NCBI RefSeq assembly: GCF_021117425.1
Contig: NZ_CP088298.1
Span: forward strand, 806,001 to 870,000
DNA length: 64,000 nucleotides
Reading direction: 5' to 3'
Source of the DNA: Brevibacterium zhoupengii
Lineage (GTDB): Bacteria; Actinomycetota; Actinomycetes; Actinomycetales; Brevibacteriaceae
Below, one piece after another: positions 42,537-51,129 of the stretch. Within the stretch, counting starts at the first letter, position 1. Every line of letters begins with the position of its first letter. The notes beneath the pieces are model-generated. The model did no database searches, had not been told where the DNA came from, and saw nothing but the letters and a program-made list of their open reading frames with translations. The translations under genes and the position numbers were made by a program.

Positions 42537-44777
42537 ATGAATGACACTGCCCCCGGCGCCCCCGTTGCCAAGAAGATCCCCCATGAGCGCACCCACCACG
42601 GCCACACCTTCATCGATGACTACGAATGGATGCGCGAGAAGGAGTCCCCGGAGGTCATCGCTCACCTCGAGGCCGAGAACGAGTGGACGAATGCACAGAC
42701 ATCCCAGCTCGAGCCCCTGCGTGATTCGATCTTCACCGAGATCAAGACCCGGATCAAGGAAACCGACATGTCGGTGCCGACCCGGCGCGGAGGCTACTGG
42801 TACTTCTCCCGTACGAAGGCAGGTCTGGACTACGGGATCAGCGTCCGGGCGCCCATCTCCGACGATGCCGACTGGACTCCACCCGAGGTCGGCGAGGAAC
42901 CGCTGCCCGGCGAGGAAGTCATCTTCGACTCGAACATCGCAGCCGAAGGTCAGGACTTCTTCTCACTCGGCACCTTCTCCCTCACCGACGACGGTCGGTA
43001 CCTGCTCTTCGGCGTCGACAACTCCGGCGACGAGCGGTACACGCTGAGGCTGCGCGACCTGAGCACAGGCGAAGACCTGCCCGACACCGTCGAAGGAACC
43101 TTCGCCGGTGCCTCGATCGACCCCGCCGGTCGCTTCGTCTTCTACACCACCGTCGACGAGGCCTGGCGCCCGGAGAAGGTGTGGCGTCATGTCGTGGGCA
43201 CCGACAGCAGCGACGATGTCTGCATCTTCCATGAACCCGATGAACGGTTCTTCGTCGGATCGGGATTCTCCCGATCCGGCACGTACATGTTCATCGTCAC
43301 CGGGTCCAAGACCACCACCGGCTTCTGGTCGCTGAAGGCCGATGACCTCGACGCCGCCCCGCAGGTGGTCTGGCCACGTGTGGACGGTGTCGAATACTCC
43401 GTGGAACACGCGGTCATCGCCGGTGAAGATCGTTTTCTCATCACCCACAACCAAGACCGCGATGACTTCGACATCATCGACGTTCCCGCCTCCGATCCGG
43501 CCGGCACCGCACGGGAGCCCGTTGACGCTGTCGACGAGCCCGGTGCCATTGCCGACCCGGCGTCTCTGGGGCGGGTGCTGCTCGACGACGTCGACGGGCT
43601 GCGCATCGAGGACGTCGATGCCTTCGCCGACTTCATCGTCGTCAGCTATCGCCGAGGCGGGTTCGCCCGAGTCGGCATCATCGAACTGGGCACCGGCTCA
43701 CCCTTCGGCCCACTGCAGGAGCTGCCGTTCTCTCGCGAGACCGGAACCCTGGGATTCGCCGGCAACCCGGAGTTCACACAGACGAGCATCCGACTCCTCT
43801 TCACCTCCATGTCCACGCCCGCTGTGATCTATCAGCACAGCGTCGCAGACGGCACTGACACGGTGCTCAAACGCCAGCCCGTTCTCGGGTCGGTCGACCT
43901 CGACCGTTACGGCGAATCCCTCGTCTGGGCCAACGCCGAGGACGGAACCCAGATCCCGATCTCCCTGGTCTACCGCACCGACCTCATCGATCTCGATTCC
44001 GGTACAGCCACCTCGGCGAGGGCAGGTGACTCCCACGAGCAGGCCCCAGCCAAGCCCGCACCGCTGGTGCTCTACGGGTACGGCTCCTACGAAATGAGCA
44101 TGGACCCGTACTTCTCCGTGTCCCGGCTCTCCCTGCTCGACCGCGGGGTCGTCTTCGCCATCGCACACGTGCGCGGCGGCGGGGAGATGGGCCGCCACTG
44201 GTACGACCAGGGTAAGACCACGGTGAAGAAGAACACCTTCACCGACTTCATCGCTGCCGGATGCCACCTTGTGGACACAGGATGGACGAGCCCGGACCAG
44301 CTCGTCGCCACAGGAGGCTCTGCCGGCGGACTGCTGATGGGAGCGGTGACGAACATGGCACCCGAGCTCTTCGCCGGGGTCAGCGCCCACGTGCCCTTCG
44401 TCGATGCGCTGACGTCGATCCTCATGCCCGAACTGCCCCTGACCGTCATCGAATGGGAGGAGTGGGGCGACCCGCTCCACGACGCGGACGTCTACGAATA
44501 CATGCGCTCCTATTCGCCGTACGAGAACGTCGCCGAGGTGGCTCACCCGAAGATCTTGGCCGTGACCTCGCTCAACGACACCCGAGTCCTCTACGTCGAA
44601 CCGGCCAAATGGGTCGCCCGGTTGCGTGAGGTCGGCGCCGATGTGCTGCTCAAGACCGAAATGGTCGCCGGCCATGGTGGTGCCTCCGGACGATACGACT
44701 CGTGGAAGGAAACCGCCTTCGACTTCGCATGGATCCTCGACGTGCTGGGCCGATCGGACGTCGACATCGACGCCTGA
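42537..44777 (+). CDS. ptrB: S9-family oligopeptidase B
   Basis: Serine peptidase of 746 residues that cleaves peptides after basic residues (Arg, Lys). The N-terminal 7-bladed propeller starts DDYEWMREKESPEVIAHLEAEN; the catalytic domain carries GGSAGGLLMGAV with the nucleophile Ser near 606, an Asp in SLNDTRV and the His of GHGGASGRYD, as in oligopeptidase B. No signal peptide, so cytoplasmic. The C-terminal FDFAWILDVLGR is characteristic. Single-gene unit with its own terminator. Confidence 0.92.
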   Translation: MNDTAPGAPVAKKIPHERTHHGHTFIDDYEWMREKESPEVIAHLEAENEWTNAQTSQLEPLRDSIFTEIKTRIKETDMSVPTRRGGYWYFSRTKAGLDYGISVRAPISDDADWTPPEVGEEPLPGEEVIFDSNIAAEGQDFFSLGTFSLTDDGRYLLFGVDNSGDERYTLRLRDLSTGEDLPDTVEGTFAGASIDPAGRFVFYTTVDEAWRPEKVWRHVVGTDSSDDVCIFHEPDERFFVGSGFSRSGTYMFIVTGSKTTTGFWSLKADDLDAAPQVVWPRVDGVEYSVEHAVIAGEDRFLITHNQDRDDFDIIDVPASDPAGTAREPVDAVDEPGAIADPASLGRVLLDDVDGLRIEDVDAFADFIVVSYRRGGFARVGIIELGTGSPFGPLQELPFSRETGTLGFAGNPEFTQTSIRLLFTSMSTPAVIYQHSVADGTDTVLKRQPVLGSVDLDRYGESLVWANAEDGTQIPISLVYRTDLIDLDSGTATSARAGDSHEQAPAKPAPLVLYGYGSYEMSMDPYFSVSRLSLLDRGVVFAIAHVRGGGEMGRHWYDQGKTTVKKNTFTDFIAAGCHLVDTGWTSPDQLVATGGSAGGLLMGAVTNMAPELFAGVSAHVPFVDALTSILMPELPLTVIEWEEWGDPLHDADVYEYMRSYSPYENVAEVAHPKILAVTSLNDTRVLYVEPAKWVARLREVGADVLLKTEMVAGHGGASGRYDSWKETAFDFAWILDVLGRSDVDIDA

Positions 44778-44781
44778 TCCT

Positions 44782-44845
44782 CTGGTGCGGCGTCCCTGCG
44801 GGGGCGCCGGACCGGGACGCATGGGCGGCGGATGCGCAGCACCAG
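44782..44845. terminator. Nested hairpin terminator after ptrB
   Basis: GCGTCCC (44790-44796) pairs with GGGACGC (44814-44820), and outside it CTGGTGC (44782-44788) pairs with GCACCAG (44839-44845). The combined cruciform is 5 bases past the ptrB stop. It lacks a long T-run. The remaining 267 bases up to the ABC operon hold no other gene but the leader described separately. Confidence 0.55.
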
Positions 44846-44999
44846 GGGACGTTTGTCGCGACAGATAACAATACCGGGACGATTGTCTCCAAAACCCTGT
44901 TTTGGTCGGTCGTGTCAGCGGCGCCCAATAGAGTGGTTGTCATCACAGTCGCACCCCTGGCCGACTGCGGAATCAGAATGATCTGAATCGTATCGGTGC

Positions 45000-45111
45000 G
45001 TGGGTCGTCTGCAGTTCCACGTGCGACCCACCGTTGGGCCCGACCGGGAACAGATGACAGGGTTCGTCCCGGTTCTGCACAGGTGGACCGGTTTTTTCAA
45101 AGGGGAGAAGA
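45000..45111 (+). promoter_or_regulatory. ABC-operon leader with terminator/antiterminator fold
   Basis: The leader has a first stem, GTGGGTCG with CGACCCAC (45000-45007/45024-45031). Near the end, CCGGTTC (45069-45075) pairs with GGACCGG (45085-45091), loop of 9, followed by TTTTTT (45092-45097): an intrinsic terminator 15 bases before the ATG. An alternative stem CCGGGA (45044-45049) with TCCCGG (45067-45072) shares CCGG with the terminator's 5' arm, so the two exclude each other. AGGGGAG (45101-45107) is the ribosome-binding site. I found no leader peptide with repeated codons, and do not recognise a known riboswitch class. Confidence 0.6.
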
Positions 45112-46098
45112 ATGCGTCTCAGGCGTCTGGCCACAGCGATTGTGGCGGTGAGTTCGGTTATTGCGGTGTCAGCCTGTTCAGGTGGAGACGGTTCCGGCGG
45201 TGAGGGCGAGGGCGGCGATTCCTACTCGATCGGCATCTCCCAGCTGGTTCAGCACCCGGCGCTCGACGCGGCCAGTGCCGGATTCAAGAAGTCCTTCGAA
45301 GATGCTGATGTCACCGTCGAATGGGATGAGCAGAACGCTCAGGGCGAGCAGGCCAACGCGACCTCGATCGCGCAGACCTTCGCCAACGAGGACCTCGACC
45401 TCGTCCTCGCAGTGGCCACCCCTGCAGCCCAGGCAGCCGCGCAGGCGATCACCAACGTTCCCGTGCTCTTCACCGCCGTCACCGACGCCCAAGAAGCCGG
45501 CCTCGTGAAGTCTGACGATGCACCGGGCGCCAACGTCACCGGTACCTCCGACCTCAACCCCGTCGCCGATCAGCTTGAGCTCGTCAAGGACCTCAATCCC
45601 GATGCCAAGACCGTCGGCATCGTCTACAGCTCCGGTGAGGTCAACTCGCAGGTGCAGGTGGATCTTGCCAAGAAGGCTGCGAAGGACATGGGCGTCGAGA
45701 TCAAGGAAGCCACGATCGCCAACTCCAGTGAGCTGGCACAGGCTGTGGACTCCCTCGGCAAGGTCGACGCCTACTATGTTCCGACCGACAACAACGTCGT
45801 CTCGGCCGTGACGACCATGGTCCAGGCAGCCGAGAAGAACAAGGCGCTCCTCGTCGGGTCGGAAGCAGGCCAGGTGGAACAGGGTGCGGCGATCACTCGC
45901 GGCATCGACTACACGAAGCTGGGCGAGCAGACCGGCAAGATGGCGCTGAAGATCCTCCAGGACGGCCAGAAGCCAGCCGATATGCCAGTCGAGACCAGCT
46001 CCGACCTCGAGCTCGTCGTCAACCCGAAGGCCGCCAAGGCCCAGGGCGTTGAGATTCCGAAGAAGCTCATCGACGAAGCCGACAAGGTCATCGACTGA
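45112..46098 (+). CDS. ABC transporter substrate-binding lipoprotein (TrpX-like)
   Basis: A 328-residue lipoprotein. Signal peptide 1-21 with lipobox VSACSGGD (Cys22 lipidation) and a Gly/Glu linker; the mature part is an ABC_sub_bind (PF04392-like) domain with GISQLVQHPALDAASAGFKK and GTSDLNPVADQLELVKDLNP. TrpX-type proteins in Gram-positives bind tryptophan or related compounds; this paralogue may differ. First gene of a three-gene operon with permease and ATPase, controlled by a leader attenuator-like fold. An intercistronic hairpin separates it from the permease. Confidence 0.9.
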   Translation: MRLRRLATAIVAVSSVIAVSACSGGDGSGGEGEGGDSYSIGISQLVQHPALDAASAGFKKSFEDADVTVEWDEQNAQGEQANATSIAQTFANEDLDLVLAVATPAAQAAAQAITNVPVLFTAVTDAQEAGLVKSDDAPGANVTGTSDLNPVADQLELVKDLNPDAKTVGIVYSSGEVNSQVQVDLAKKAAKDMGVEIKEATIANSSELAQAVDSLGKVDAYYVPTDNNVVSAVTTMVQAAEKNKALLVGSEAGQVEQGAAITRGIDYTKLGEQTGKMALKILQDGQKPADMPVETSSDLELVVNPKAAKAQGVEIPKKLIDEADKVID

Positions 46099-46107
46099 TC
46101 GACCCCC

Positions 46108-46174
46108 GTCGCCGGCCGCGTCCCGTGATCGGCCGAGTCTCGTGACCTCCCTGGTCCTGTGACCGGCCGGCGAC
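46108..46174 (+). promoter_or_regulatory. Intercistronic hairpin between binding-protein and permease genes
   Basis: GTCGCCGGCCG (46108-46118) and CGGCCGGCGAC (46164-46174) form a perfect 11 bp stem. It stands between the high-demand binding protein and the permease and may protect the upstream mRNA or cause partial termination, giving more binding protein than permease. Confidence 0.5.
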
Positions 46175-46213
46175 ACCTACCCACGCCTCACATCACCACC
46201 TGATCGGAAACAC

Positions 46214-47254
46214 ATGTTCGGAGCACTGGAACTCGGGCTCATCTACGGAGCGATGGCGCTCGGGGTCTACCTGACCTTCAAGGTTCTCAACTTCCCCGAC
46301 CTCACCGTCGACGGAAGCTTCACCACGGGTGGTGCCACCGCAGCATCCTTGATCATCGCCGGGGTCAACCCCTTCCTGGCAACCTTGGCAGCCATCGGCG
46401 CAGGACTCATCGCCGGCTACATCACCGGACTCCTCCACACCAAGGGCGGAATCGACGGACTGCTCGCCGGAATTCTGACGATGATCGGTCTGTGGTCGAT
46501 CAATCTGCGCATCATGGGCAAGGCGAACCTCCCGCTCCTGCGAGAAGACACCGTGTTCACCCCACTGCGGGAGAACATGCTGCTGGGCACCTGGGTCTCC
46601 ATCGCCGTGCTGCTCGCCTTCACCCTCATTCTCAAGTTCGCCATCGACTGGTTCCTCACCACCGACCTGGGACTGGCGATCCAGGCCAACGGCAACAACC
46701 GACAGATGATCCGCAGCCTCGGCGTCAACACCGACAACACGACGATGCTCACGCTGGCGCTGTCCAACGGCTTCGTCGCACTCTGCGGCGCCCTCATCGC
46801 CCAATACCAAGGGTTCTCCGACATCAGCATGGGCATCGGCCTTATCCTCGTCGGACTCGCCTCGGTCATTCTGGGCCAGGCAGTCTTCGGCAGCCGCAAC
46901 ATCTTCATGGCCAGCCTCGGCGCCCTCATGGGTTCGGTCATCTACCGTCTCATCATCTTCCTGGCCCTGCGCGCCGGACTCGACACCAACGACATGAAGC
47001 TGACGACCGCGCTGCTCGTCGTGATTGCGCTCCTGCTGCCCAGATGGGGATTCCTCAAACGGATACCCTCGTTGAGATCCCGTGGCAATCGGGCCCCCGA
47101 GAAGGGTGTGGCCGCCGACGATCCTGCCAACGAAGCGGGCGCACAGGTTCCTGCCGGCACGGTCGACATCCGTGAAGACACCACCAGCGTCACCGCGGGG
47201 TCGTCTGCGAAGGCCGCAGGCACAGCTGCCGGCTCAGAATCGAAGGAGGACTGA
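46214..47254 (+). CDS. ABC transporter permease (TrpY/LivH-like)
   Basis: A 346-residue membrane protein with about 8-9 helices. The motif ALGVYLTFKVLNFPDLTVDG is the typical start of BPD_transp_2-type permeases that pair with ABC_sub_bind proteins; NGNNRQMIRSLGVNTDNTTM is the ATPase coupling loop. The C-terminal 60 residues form a charged cytoplasmic tail. There is no strong ribosome-binding site; translation may be re-initiated after the hairpin. Second gene of the operon, five bases from the ATPase. Confidence 0.88.
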   Translation: MFGALELGLIYGAMALGVYLTFKVLNFPDLTVDGSFTTGGATAASLIIAGVNPFLATLAAIGAGLIAGYITGLLHTKGGIDGLLAGILTMIGLWSINLRIMGKANLPLLREDTVFTPLRENMLLGTWVSIAVLLAFTLILKFAIDWFLTTDLGLAIQANGNNRQMIRSLGVNTDNTTMLTLALSNGFVALCGALIAQYQGFSDISMGIGLILVGLASVILGQAVFGSRNIFMASLGALMGSVIYRLIIFLALRAGLDTNDMKLTTALLVVIALLLPRWGFLKRIPSLRSRGNRAPEKGVAADDPANEAGAQVPAGTVDIREDTTSVTAGSSAKAAGTAAGSESKED

Positions 47255-47259
47255 GACAC

Positions 47260-48051
47260 ATGCTCAAGATCGATACCATCTCGAAGACCTTCTTCCCCGG
47301 CACCGTCAACGAACGCAAGGCCCTGCAGAACCTGTCCCTCGAACTCGAAGAGTCCGACTTCGTCACCGTCATCGGCTCCAACGGCGCGGGAAAGTCGACC
47401 CTGCTCAACACGATCTCGGGCCGACTTCCCATCGACTCCGGATCGATCACGATCGACGGCGCCGAGGTATCCCGGATGCCCGAGTACAAGCGAGCCAAGT
47501 ATCTGGGTCGAGTATTCCAGGATCCGATGGCCGGCACCGCCCCGGACCTCACGATCGAACAGAACCTGTCTCTGGCGCTCAAGCGCGGCAAGACACGGGG
47601 GCTGGGACGAGGGACCACCTCGGCGAGGCGGGACCTGTTCGGCGATGAGCTGGCCACGTTGGAACTCGGCCTGGAGAACAGGTTGAAGACCAAGGTGGGT
47701 CTGCTCACCGGCGGACAGCGCCAGGCGCTGAGTCTCCTCATGGCCGGGTTCACCCAGCCGCGCATCCTGCTGCTCGACGAGCACACCGCAGCACTCGACC
47801 CGCAGCGTGCGGCACTCGTGACGGATCTGACGCAGAAGATCGTGTCCAATGACGGGCTGACCACGCTCATGGTCACGCACAACATGGAACAGGCGATCGC
47901 GCTGGGCAACAGGCTCATCATGATGCACGAGGGCGAGATCATCTATCAGGCCTCGGCTGAAGAGAAGAAGTCGCTGACGGTGAAGACTCTGCTGGGTGAA
48001 TTCTCCAAGCTCAAGGGCGCGACACTGGGGGACCGGGCACTGCTGAACTGA
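47260..48051 (+). CDS. ABC transporter ATP-binding protein (TrpZ-like)
   Basis: A 263-residue ATPase that powers the importer. Walker A is GSNGAGKST, the Q-loop region is GRVFQDP, the signature is LTGGQRQ (Thr in place of the usual Ser in LSGGQ) and Walker B with catalytic Glu is ILLLDEHTAALDP. H-loop is VTHNMEQA. AGGAGG lies directly before the ATG (GGAGGACTGAGACAC). Last gene of the operon, four bases after the permease stop. The preserved motifs indicate an active transporter. Confidence 0.92.
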   Translation: MLKIDTISKTFFPGTVNERKALQNLSLELEESDFVTVIGSNGAGKSTLLNTISGRLPIDSGSITIDGAEVSRMPEYKRAKYLGRVFQDPMAGTAPDLTIEQNLSLALKRGKTRGLGRGTTSARRDLFGDELATLELGLENRLKTKVGLLTGGQRQALSLLMAGFTQPRILLLDEHTAALDPQRAALVTDLTQKIVSNDGLTTLMVTHNMEQAIALGNRLIMMHEGEIIYQASAEEKKSLTVKTLLGEFSKLKGATLGDRALLN

Positions 48052-48063
48052 CGGGGCCGCTAG

Positions 48064-49053
48064 TCAGAGGCGAGTGATGAAGTCCCCGATGTCGGCTGCG
48101 ATCTCGTCGGGATATTCTCCGGTGAGGGCATGCGAGGCGTCGTCATAGACTTGGACTGCTTCGGTGCCCAAAGCTCGCCGTGCCGTTGCTGTGGCGGATT
48201 CCGGGTCATGCATCACCGAGCGTCCCGCAATGATCGCCAGGACGGGCATCGATAGGTCGGCCAGCTCCGGCTCCGTGATCCGAGTCGGTTGGGGCTTCTT
48301 CATCGAGTAGTGGTGCATCCCGGCCTCGATCATGTCTGCCACCGGCACATCCTCGACCTCGATGCCTCCGGCCGTATACGAATTGAAGGCATCGCGTCCG
48401 GCCTTGGGAAACCACGGCACGGTGGCGGGGATCGCGCGCAGGATCGTCTCCACTGGTATGCCGTCGAAGGTCTGGACAGGATCGATGAGGGTCAGCGTCT
48501 TCACATGCTGCGGGTGGCGGATGGCGAGATTGGCCGCCGTCCAACCGCCCAACGAGAGCCCGATCAGGTTCACCGAGTCCTCTGGAAGCGCAGCGACCGT
48601 CTCGGCGAGCCATTCGGCTTCGTCCTCAGCATCGGAAATCGGAGATGCCTGGATGCTGCGGCCCGGTTCGCCGAGGAGATCGAGTGTGTAGACGTCGCCG
48701 AGCTTGAGCAGAGACGGCATGTTGTCCGCCCAGACCGGTGTCGACGAAGCGGTTCCCGGCAACAGCAGCATCGGTGAGGCGTCTCCGGTCCCGGCGAACC
48801 GGTAGACGCGGACAACGCCGAAGCTGGTGCGAACGTCCATCGTCTCCGCCGGCTCCGGCATACTCTCGAATGCCTGATCGTAGGCGGTGAAGAACTCGGC
48901 CTCCCCCTCGGCGTTGTTCCAATGGCCGACAGGCGATGGAGGCCGGAGGAAGTATCCGCAGAGGGCCGCGATCGACAGGGCAGCAATCATCGGCACGAGC
49001 ACCCGAGGACGCAGCAGCCACGGTCGGGCGCGTCGTTCATTGTCAGCGTCCAT
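48064..49053 (-). CDS. Alpha/beta hydrolase with N-terminal anchor
   Basis: A 329-residue hydrolase. Residues 18-36 (VLVPMIAALSIAALCGYFL) are a transmembrane segment or signal anchor, placing the enzyme outside the membrane. LLLPGTASSTPVW is the oxyanion region, GLSLGGWTA the nucleophile elbow with Ser, and ASHALTGEYPD the His. Substrate is likely an ester or lactone. Divergent from a TetR gene across 53 bases with a palindrome ACCGATCGGT; regulation by that TetR is likely. Convergent with the ABC operon. Confidence 0.82.
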   Translation of the reverse strand: MDADNERRARPWLLRPRVLVPMIAALSIAALCGYFLRPPSPVGHWNNAEGEAEFFTAYDQAFESMPEPAETMDVRTSFGVVRVYRFAGTGDASPMLLLPGTASSTPVWADNMPSLLKLGDVYTLDLLGEPGRSIQASPISDAEDEAEWLAETVAALPEDSVNLIGLSLGGWTAANLAIRHPQHVKTLTLIDPVQTFDGIPVETILRAIPATVPWFPKAGRDAFNSYTAGGIEVEDVPVADMIEAGMHHYSMKKPQPTRITEPELADLSMPVLAIIAGRSVMHDPESATATARRALGTEAVQVYDDASHALTGEYPDEIAADIGDFITRL

Positions 49054-49065
49054 CAGATCCCCTCT

Positions 49066-49075
49066 ACCGATCGGT
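49066..49075. promoter_or_regulatory. Palindrome ACCGATCGGT between hydrolase and TetR genes
   Basis: A perfect 10 bp palindrome lies in the 53 bp divergent gap, flanked by CTACC (49063-49067) and GGTAG (49093-49097), which makes a larger imperfect inverted repeat. A probable operator of the TetR protein at 49107-49712. Confidence 0.5.
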
Positions 49076-49106
49076 CAGTACTTCAACCGTAAGGTAGAAT
49101 CACTGC

Positions 49107-49712
49107 ATGACACAAGACCCTGCAGAGGCACGATCACGTGAACCGGCGTTGACCTTCACCCGGCGTGCCCGGCGCGTGCAGATCATCGACGTCACCATCG
49201 AGCTCCTCGCTGATCATGGGTATTCAGGTGTGTCGCTGTCACAGATCGCTGACCGCGCAGGAGTGACCAAGCCGACCGTCCTCTACCACTTCACCGACAA
49301 GTCGAATCTGGTCAGCAGCGCGTACCGGCATGTGCTCGACGCGGTAGTCGAATCGGTCGGTGGAGCGGTTGAGGCCGCCGAGGTGGAGGAGCGTCCCGCT
49401 GCATATGTGCGTTCCCTGGTGGCTCATTTCGTCAGGTATCCCAGCCACGCCCGCGTGAGCATCGAAGCGCTGATCCACGGAGGGGAGCGGGCGGAGAGCT
49501 CGGTACGGTGGAAGCCGGTGGCAGACTTTCTGGCAGCGGCGCGAAAGTCGCGCGGAGCAACGGATGAAGTCGAGCTGCGCACCGCCGCGCTCATCGTCGG
49601 CGGAGCCATCGACGCGGTAGTCGCCGAGGCTGTCGAAGACCCGAAGTTCGATGCTGTGGCTGCCAGCGAAGAGATCGTGGAGCTGATCGAGGCGCGCTAC
49701 CTGGCCAGTTGA
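49107..49712 (+). CDS. TetR-family transcriptional regulator
   Basis: A 201-residue repressor. HTH GYSGVSLSQIADRAGVTKPTVLYHFTDKSNLV, with recognition segment TKPTVLYHF. It faces the anchored hydrolase on the other strand and probably controls it. The C-terminal half (TetR_C_33-like) gives no ligand clue. The over-represented 11-mer falls at 49376-49386, encoding AEVEE in a loop. Confidence 0.86.
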   Translation: MTQDPAEARSREPALTFTRRARRVQIIDVTIELLADHGYSGVSLSQIADRAGVTKPTVLYHFTDKSNLVSSAYRHVLDAVVESVGGAVEAAEVEERPAAYVRSLVAHFVRYPSHARVSIEALIHGGERAESSVRWKPVADFLAAARKSRGATDEVELRTAALIVGGAIDAVVAEAVEDPKFDAVAASEEIVELIEARYLAS

Positions 49713-49782
49713 ACCTTGCCCGCTGAGCGTGGCCGCTCAACACCGGGCGGTGACTGGTCTCACCCTGCCCACCCCTCGCGGA

Positions 49783-49804
49783 CTTTACCAACCGGAAGGT
49801 AAAG
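49783..49804. promoter_or_regulatory. Inverted repeat before TetR-SMR operon
   Basis: CTTTACC and GGTAAAG are perfect 7 bp arms around AACCGGAA, 7 bases before the ATG at 49812. A TetR operator that would control the regulator and, through read-through, the SMR pair. Confidence 0.7.
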
Positions 49805-49811
49805 TGAAGGC

Positions 49812-50405
49812 ATGGTCAATGACACACGTGGGCGCATTCTGCAGGCTGCGAAGACGCTGGCTGAGAGCAATGACTCCATCCAAGGAGTCACCATCTCCCT
49901 CGAGTCCGTCGCGCAGGCCGCGGGCCTGACGAAGCCGGGACTGATGTATCACTTCCCGAACAAGGAAGCGCTCATGCTCGGCCTCGTCGATCACGCCGCA
50001 CAGCAGTGGCATCAGCGACTGCACGACCATACCGGCAGTGAGCCCGTCGAGCTGTCTGCGTTCGACCGGCATCGCGCCTACGTTTCGGTCGCGACCACGG
50101 CCGAGGTGTCACGAGCCGACTACTGGATCTTCTCCGATGCGCTCTATCACCCCACGCTTGCCGCATCGTGGGATCGCTGCCTCAGCCCGTGGTTCGACAT
50201 CTCAGGTCTCGGTGCAAGCGCTCGCGGCCTGCTGACGACGGCCCGATTCTGCGCCGACGGCGCCTGGATGTCAGAGGCCACCGGAGTGTTCCTGGCCGAT
50301 GACCTCGCAGCCGTCCGGGGTCACGCGCTGGCACTCGTCGACAGCGCAGAGGCAGCACAGGAAGAGACAGCGCAGGAAAAGACAGCGCAGGAGGTGGAAG
50401 CATGA
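49812..50405 (+). CDS. TetR-family regulator of the SMR exporter
   Basis: A 197-residue repressor with recognition segment TKPGLMYHFPNKEAL. Its final 20 residues are a low-complexity, Glu-rich run with repeated TAQE encoded by imperfect 15 bp direct repeats, unusual in the family. The stop overlaps the first SMR gene (ATGA), so the regulator and both exporter genes are one transcript under the operator at 49783-49804. The ligand is probably a cationic drug exported by the SMR pair. Confidence 0.87.
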   Translation: MVNDTRGRILQAAKTLAESNDSIQGVTISLESVAQAAGLTKPGLMYHFPNKEALMLGLVDHAAQQWHQRLHDHTGSEPVELSAFDRHRAYVSVATTAEVSRADYWIFSDALYHPTLAASWDRCLSPWFDISGLGASARGLLTTARFCADGAWMSEATGVFLADDLAAVRGHALALVDSAEAAQEETAQEKTAQEVEA

Positions 50406-50758
50406 AGAGGAAGTGGGTGCTGCTGACTGGTGCCGTCATCGCCGAAGTCGCGGGAACTCTGATGCTGCGAGCCACGATCGAGAATCCCCTCTGGATTCCC
50501 CTCGTCGTCATCTCCTACGCGCTGGCATTCACTCTCCTTGGGTTCACCCTTCGCCTGGGCCTGCCGATCGGCGTGGTCTACGGGACCTGGGCCGCCTTCG
50601 GTGTTGCTCTCGTCGCCGTTCTGGGAATGGTCGTCTTCGGTGACACTCTGAGCATCGGCGCCATGATCGGGATCGCGATCATCATCGTCGGCGTCGTCCT
50701 GGTCGAAACCTCGACCAAGGACAAACCTCGTGAAACGGGCGAGGAGGTGATCGCATGA
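50402..50758 (+). CDS. SMR-family efflux protein, subunit 1
   Basis: Small multidrug-resistance transporter of 118 residues with four helices. The essential Glu15 in AVIAEVAGTLMLRA lies in the first helix; GLPIGVVYGTWAAFG and GDTLSIGAMIGIAIIIVGVV match later helices. The C-terminal tail is longer than in the partner. Overlaps the second SMR gene by 4 bases. Paired SMRs (EbrAB, YkkCD, YvdSR type) function as heterodimers with opposite orientations and export quaternary cations or guanidinium. Confidence 0.9.
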   Translation: MKRKWVLLTGAVIAEVAGTLMLRATIENPLWIPLVVISYALAFTLLGFTLRLGLPIGVVYGTWAAFGVALVAVLGMVVFGDTLSIGAMIGIAIIIVGVVLVETSTKDKPRETGEEVIA

Positions 50759-51069
50759 GCTGGTTCTGGCTGCTGCTGTCCGTCGTCTGCGAAGTCGGTG
50801 CCACCCTGAGTCTGCGCGCCAGCGTCGGAATGCACCGGAAGCGGTGGCTCATTCCCGTGGGCGCGGGCTATGCCCTGGCGTTCTTCTTCCTCAGCCTCAC
50901 CCTCGCCGCGGGGATGCCTCTCGGCGTGGCCTACGGTCTGTGGTCGGCCATCGGCGTCGTCCTGGTCTGCCTGCTCGGGCGCGTGATCTGGAAAGATCCG
51001 CTGACCCGACGGATGATGTTGGGGATCGGCTGCATCGTCGTCGGAGTCATCCTCGTCGAGCTCGGCTGA
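50755..51069 (+). CDS. SMR-family efflux protein, subunit 2
   Basis: A 104-residue, four-helix SMR protein. Glu13 in SVVCEVGATLSLRAS is the proton- and substrate-binding residue; PLGVAYGLWSAIGVVLV is the helix-3 motif. Its translation is coupled to subunit 1. Charged loop distribution differs from subunit 1 (more Arg and Lys at the middle loop, HRKRW), consistent with the opposite topology expected of a heterodimer. The gene ends the TetR-SMR operon. Confidence 0.9.
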   Translation: MSWFWLLLSVVCEVGATLSLRASVGMHRKRWLIPVGAGYALAFFFLSLTLAAGMPLGVAYGLWSAIGVVLVCLLGRVIWKDPLTRRMMLGIGCIVVGVILVELG

Positions 51070-51129
51070 ACTTCCTCTTCTGCGCCGGGTAGTGCCAGGA
51101 TTCCTTTGAGAAGCTCACAGGAAGCTGTT

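Noticed and set aside
45081-45092. T-box motif (AGGTGGACCG resembles AGGGTGGAACCGCG)
   Set aside because: Two to three bases of the invariant core are missing, there is no stem I specifier, and the segment is itself the terminator's 3' arm.
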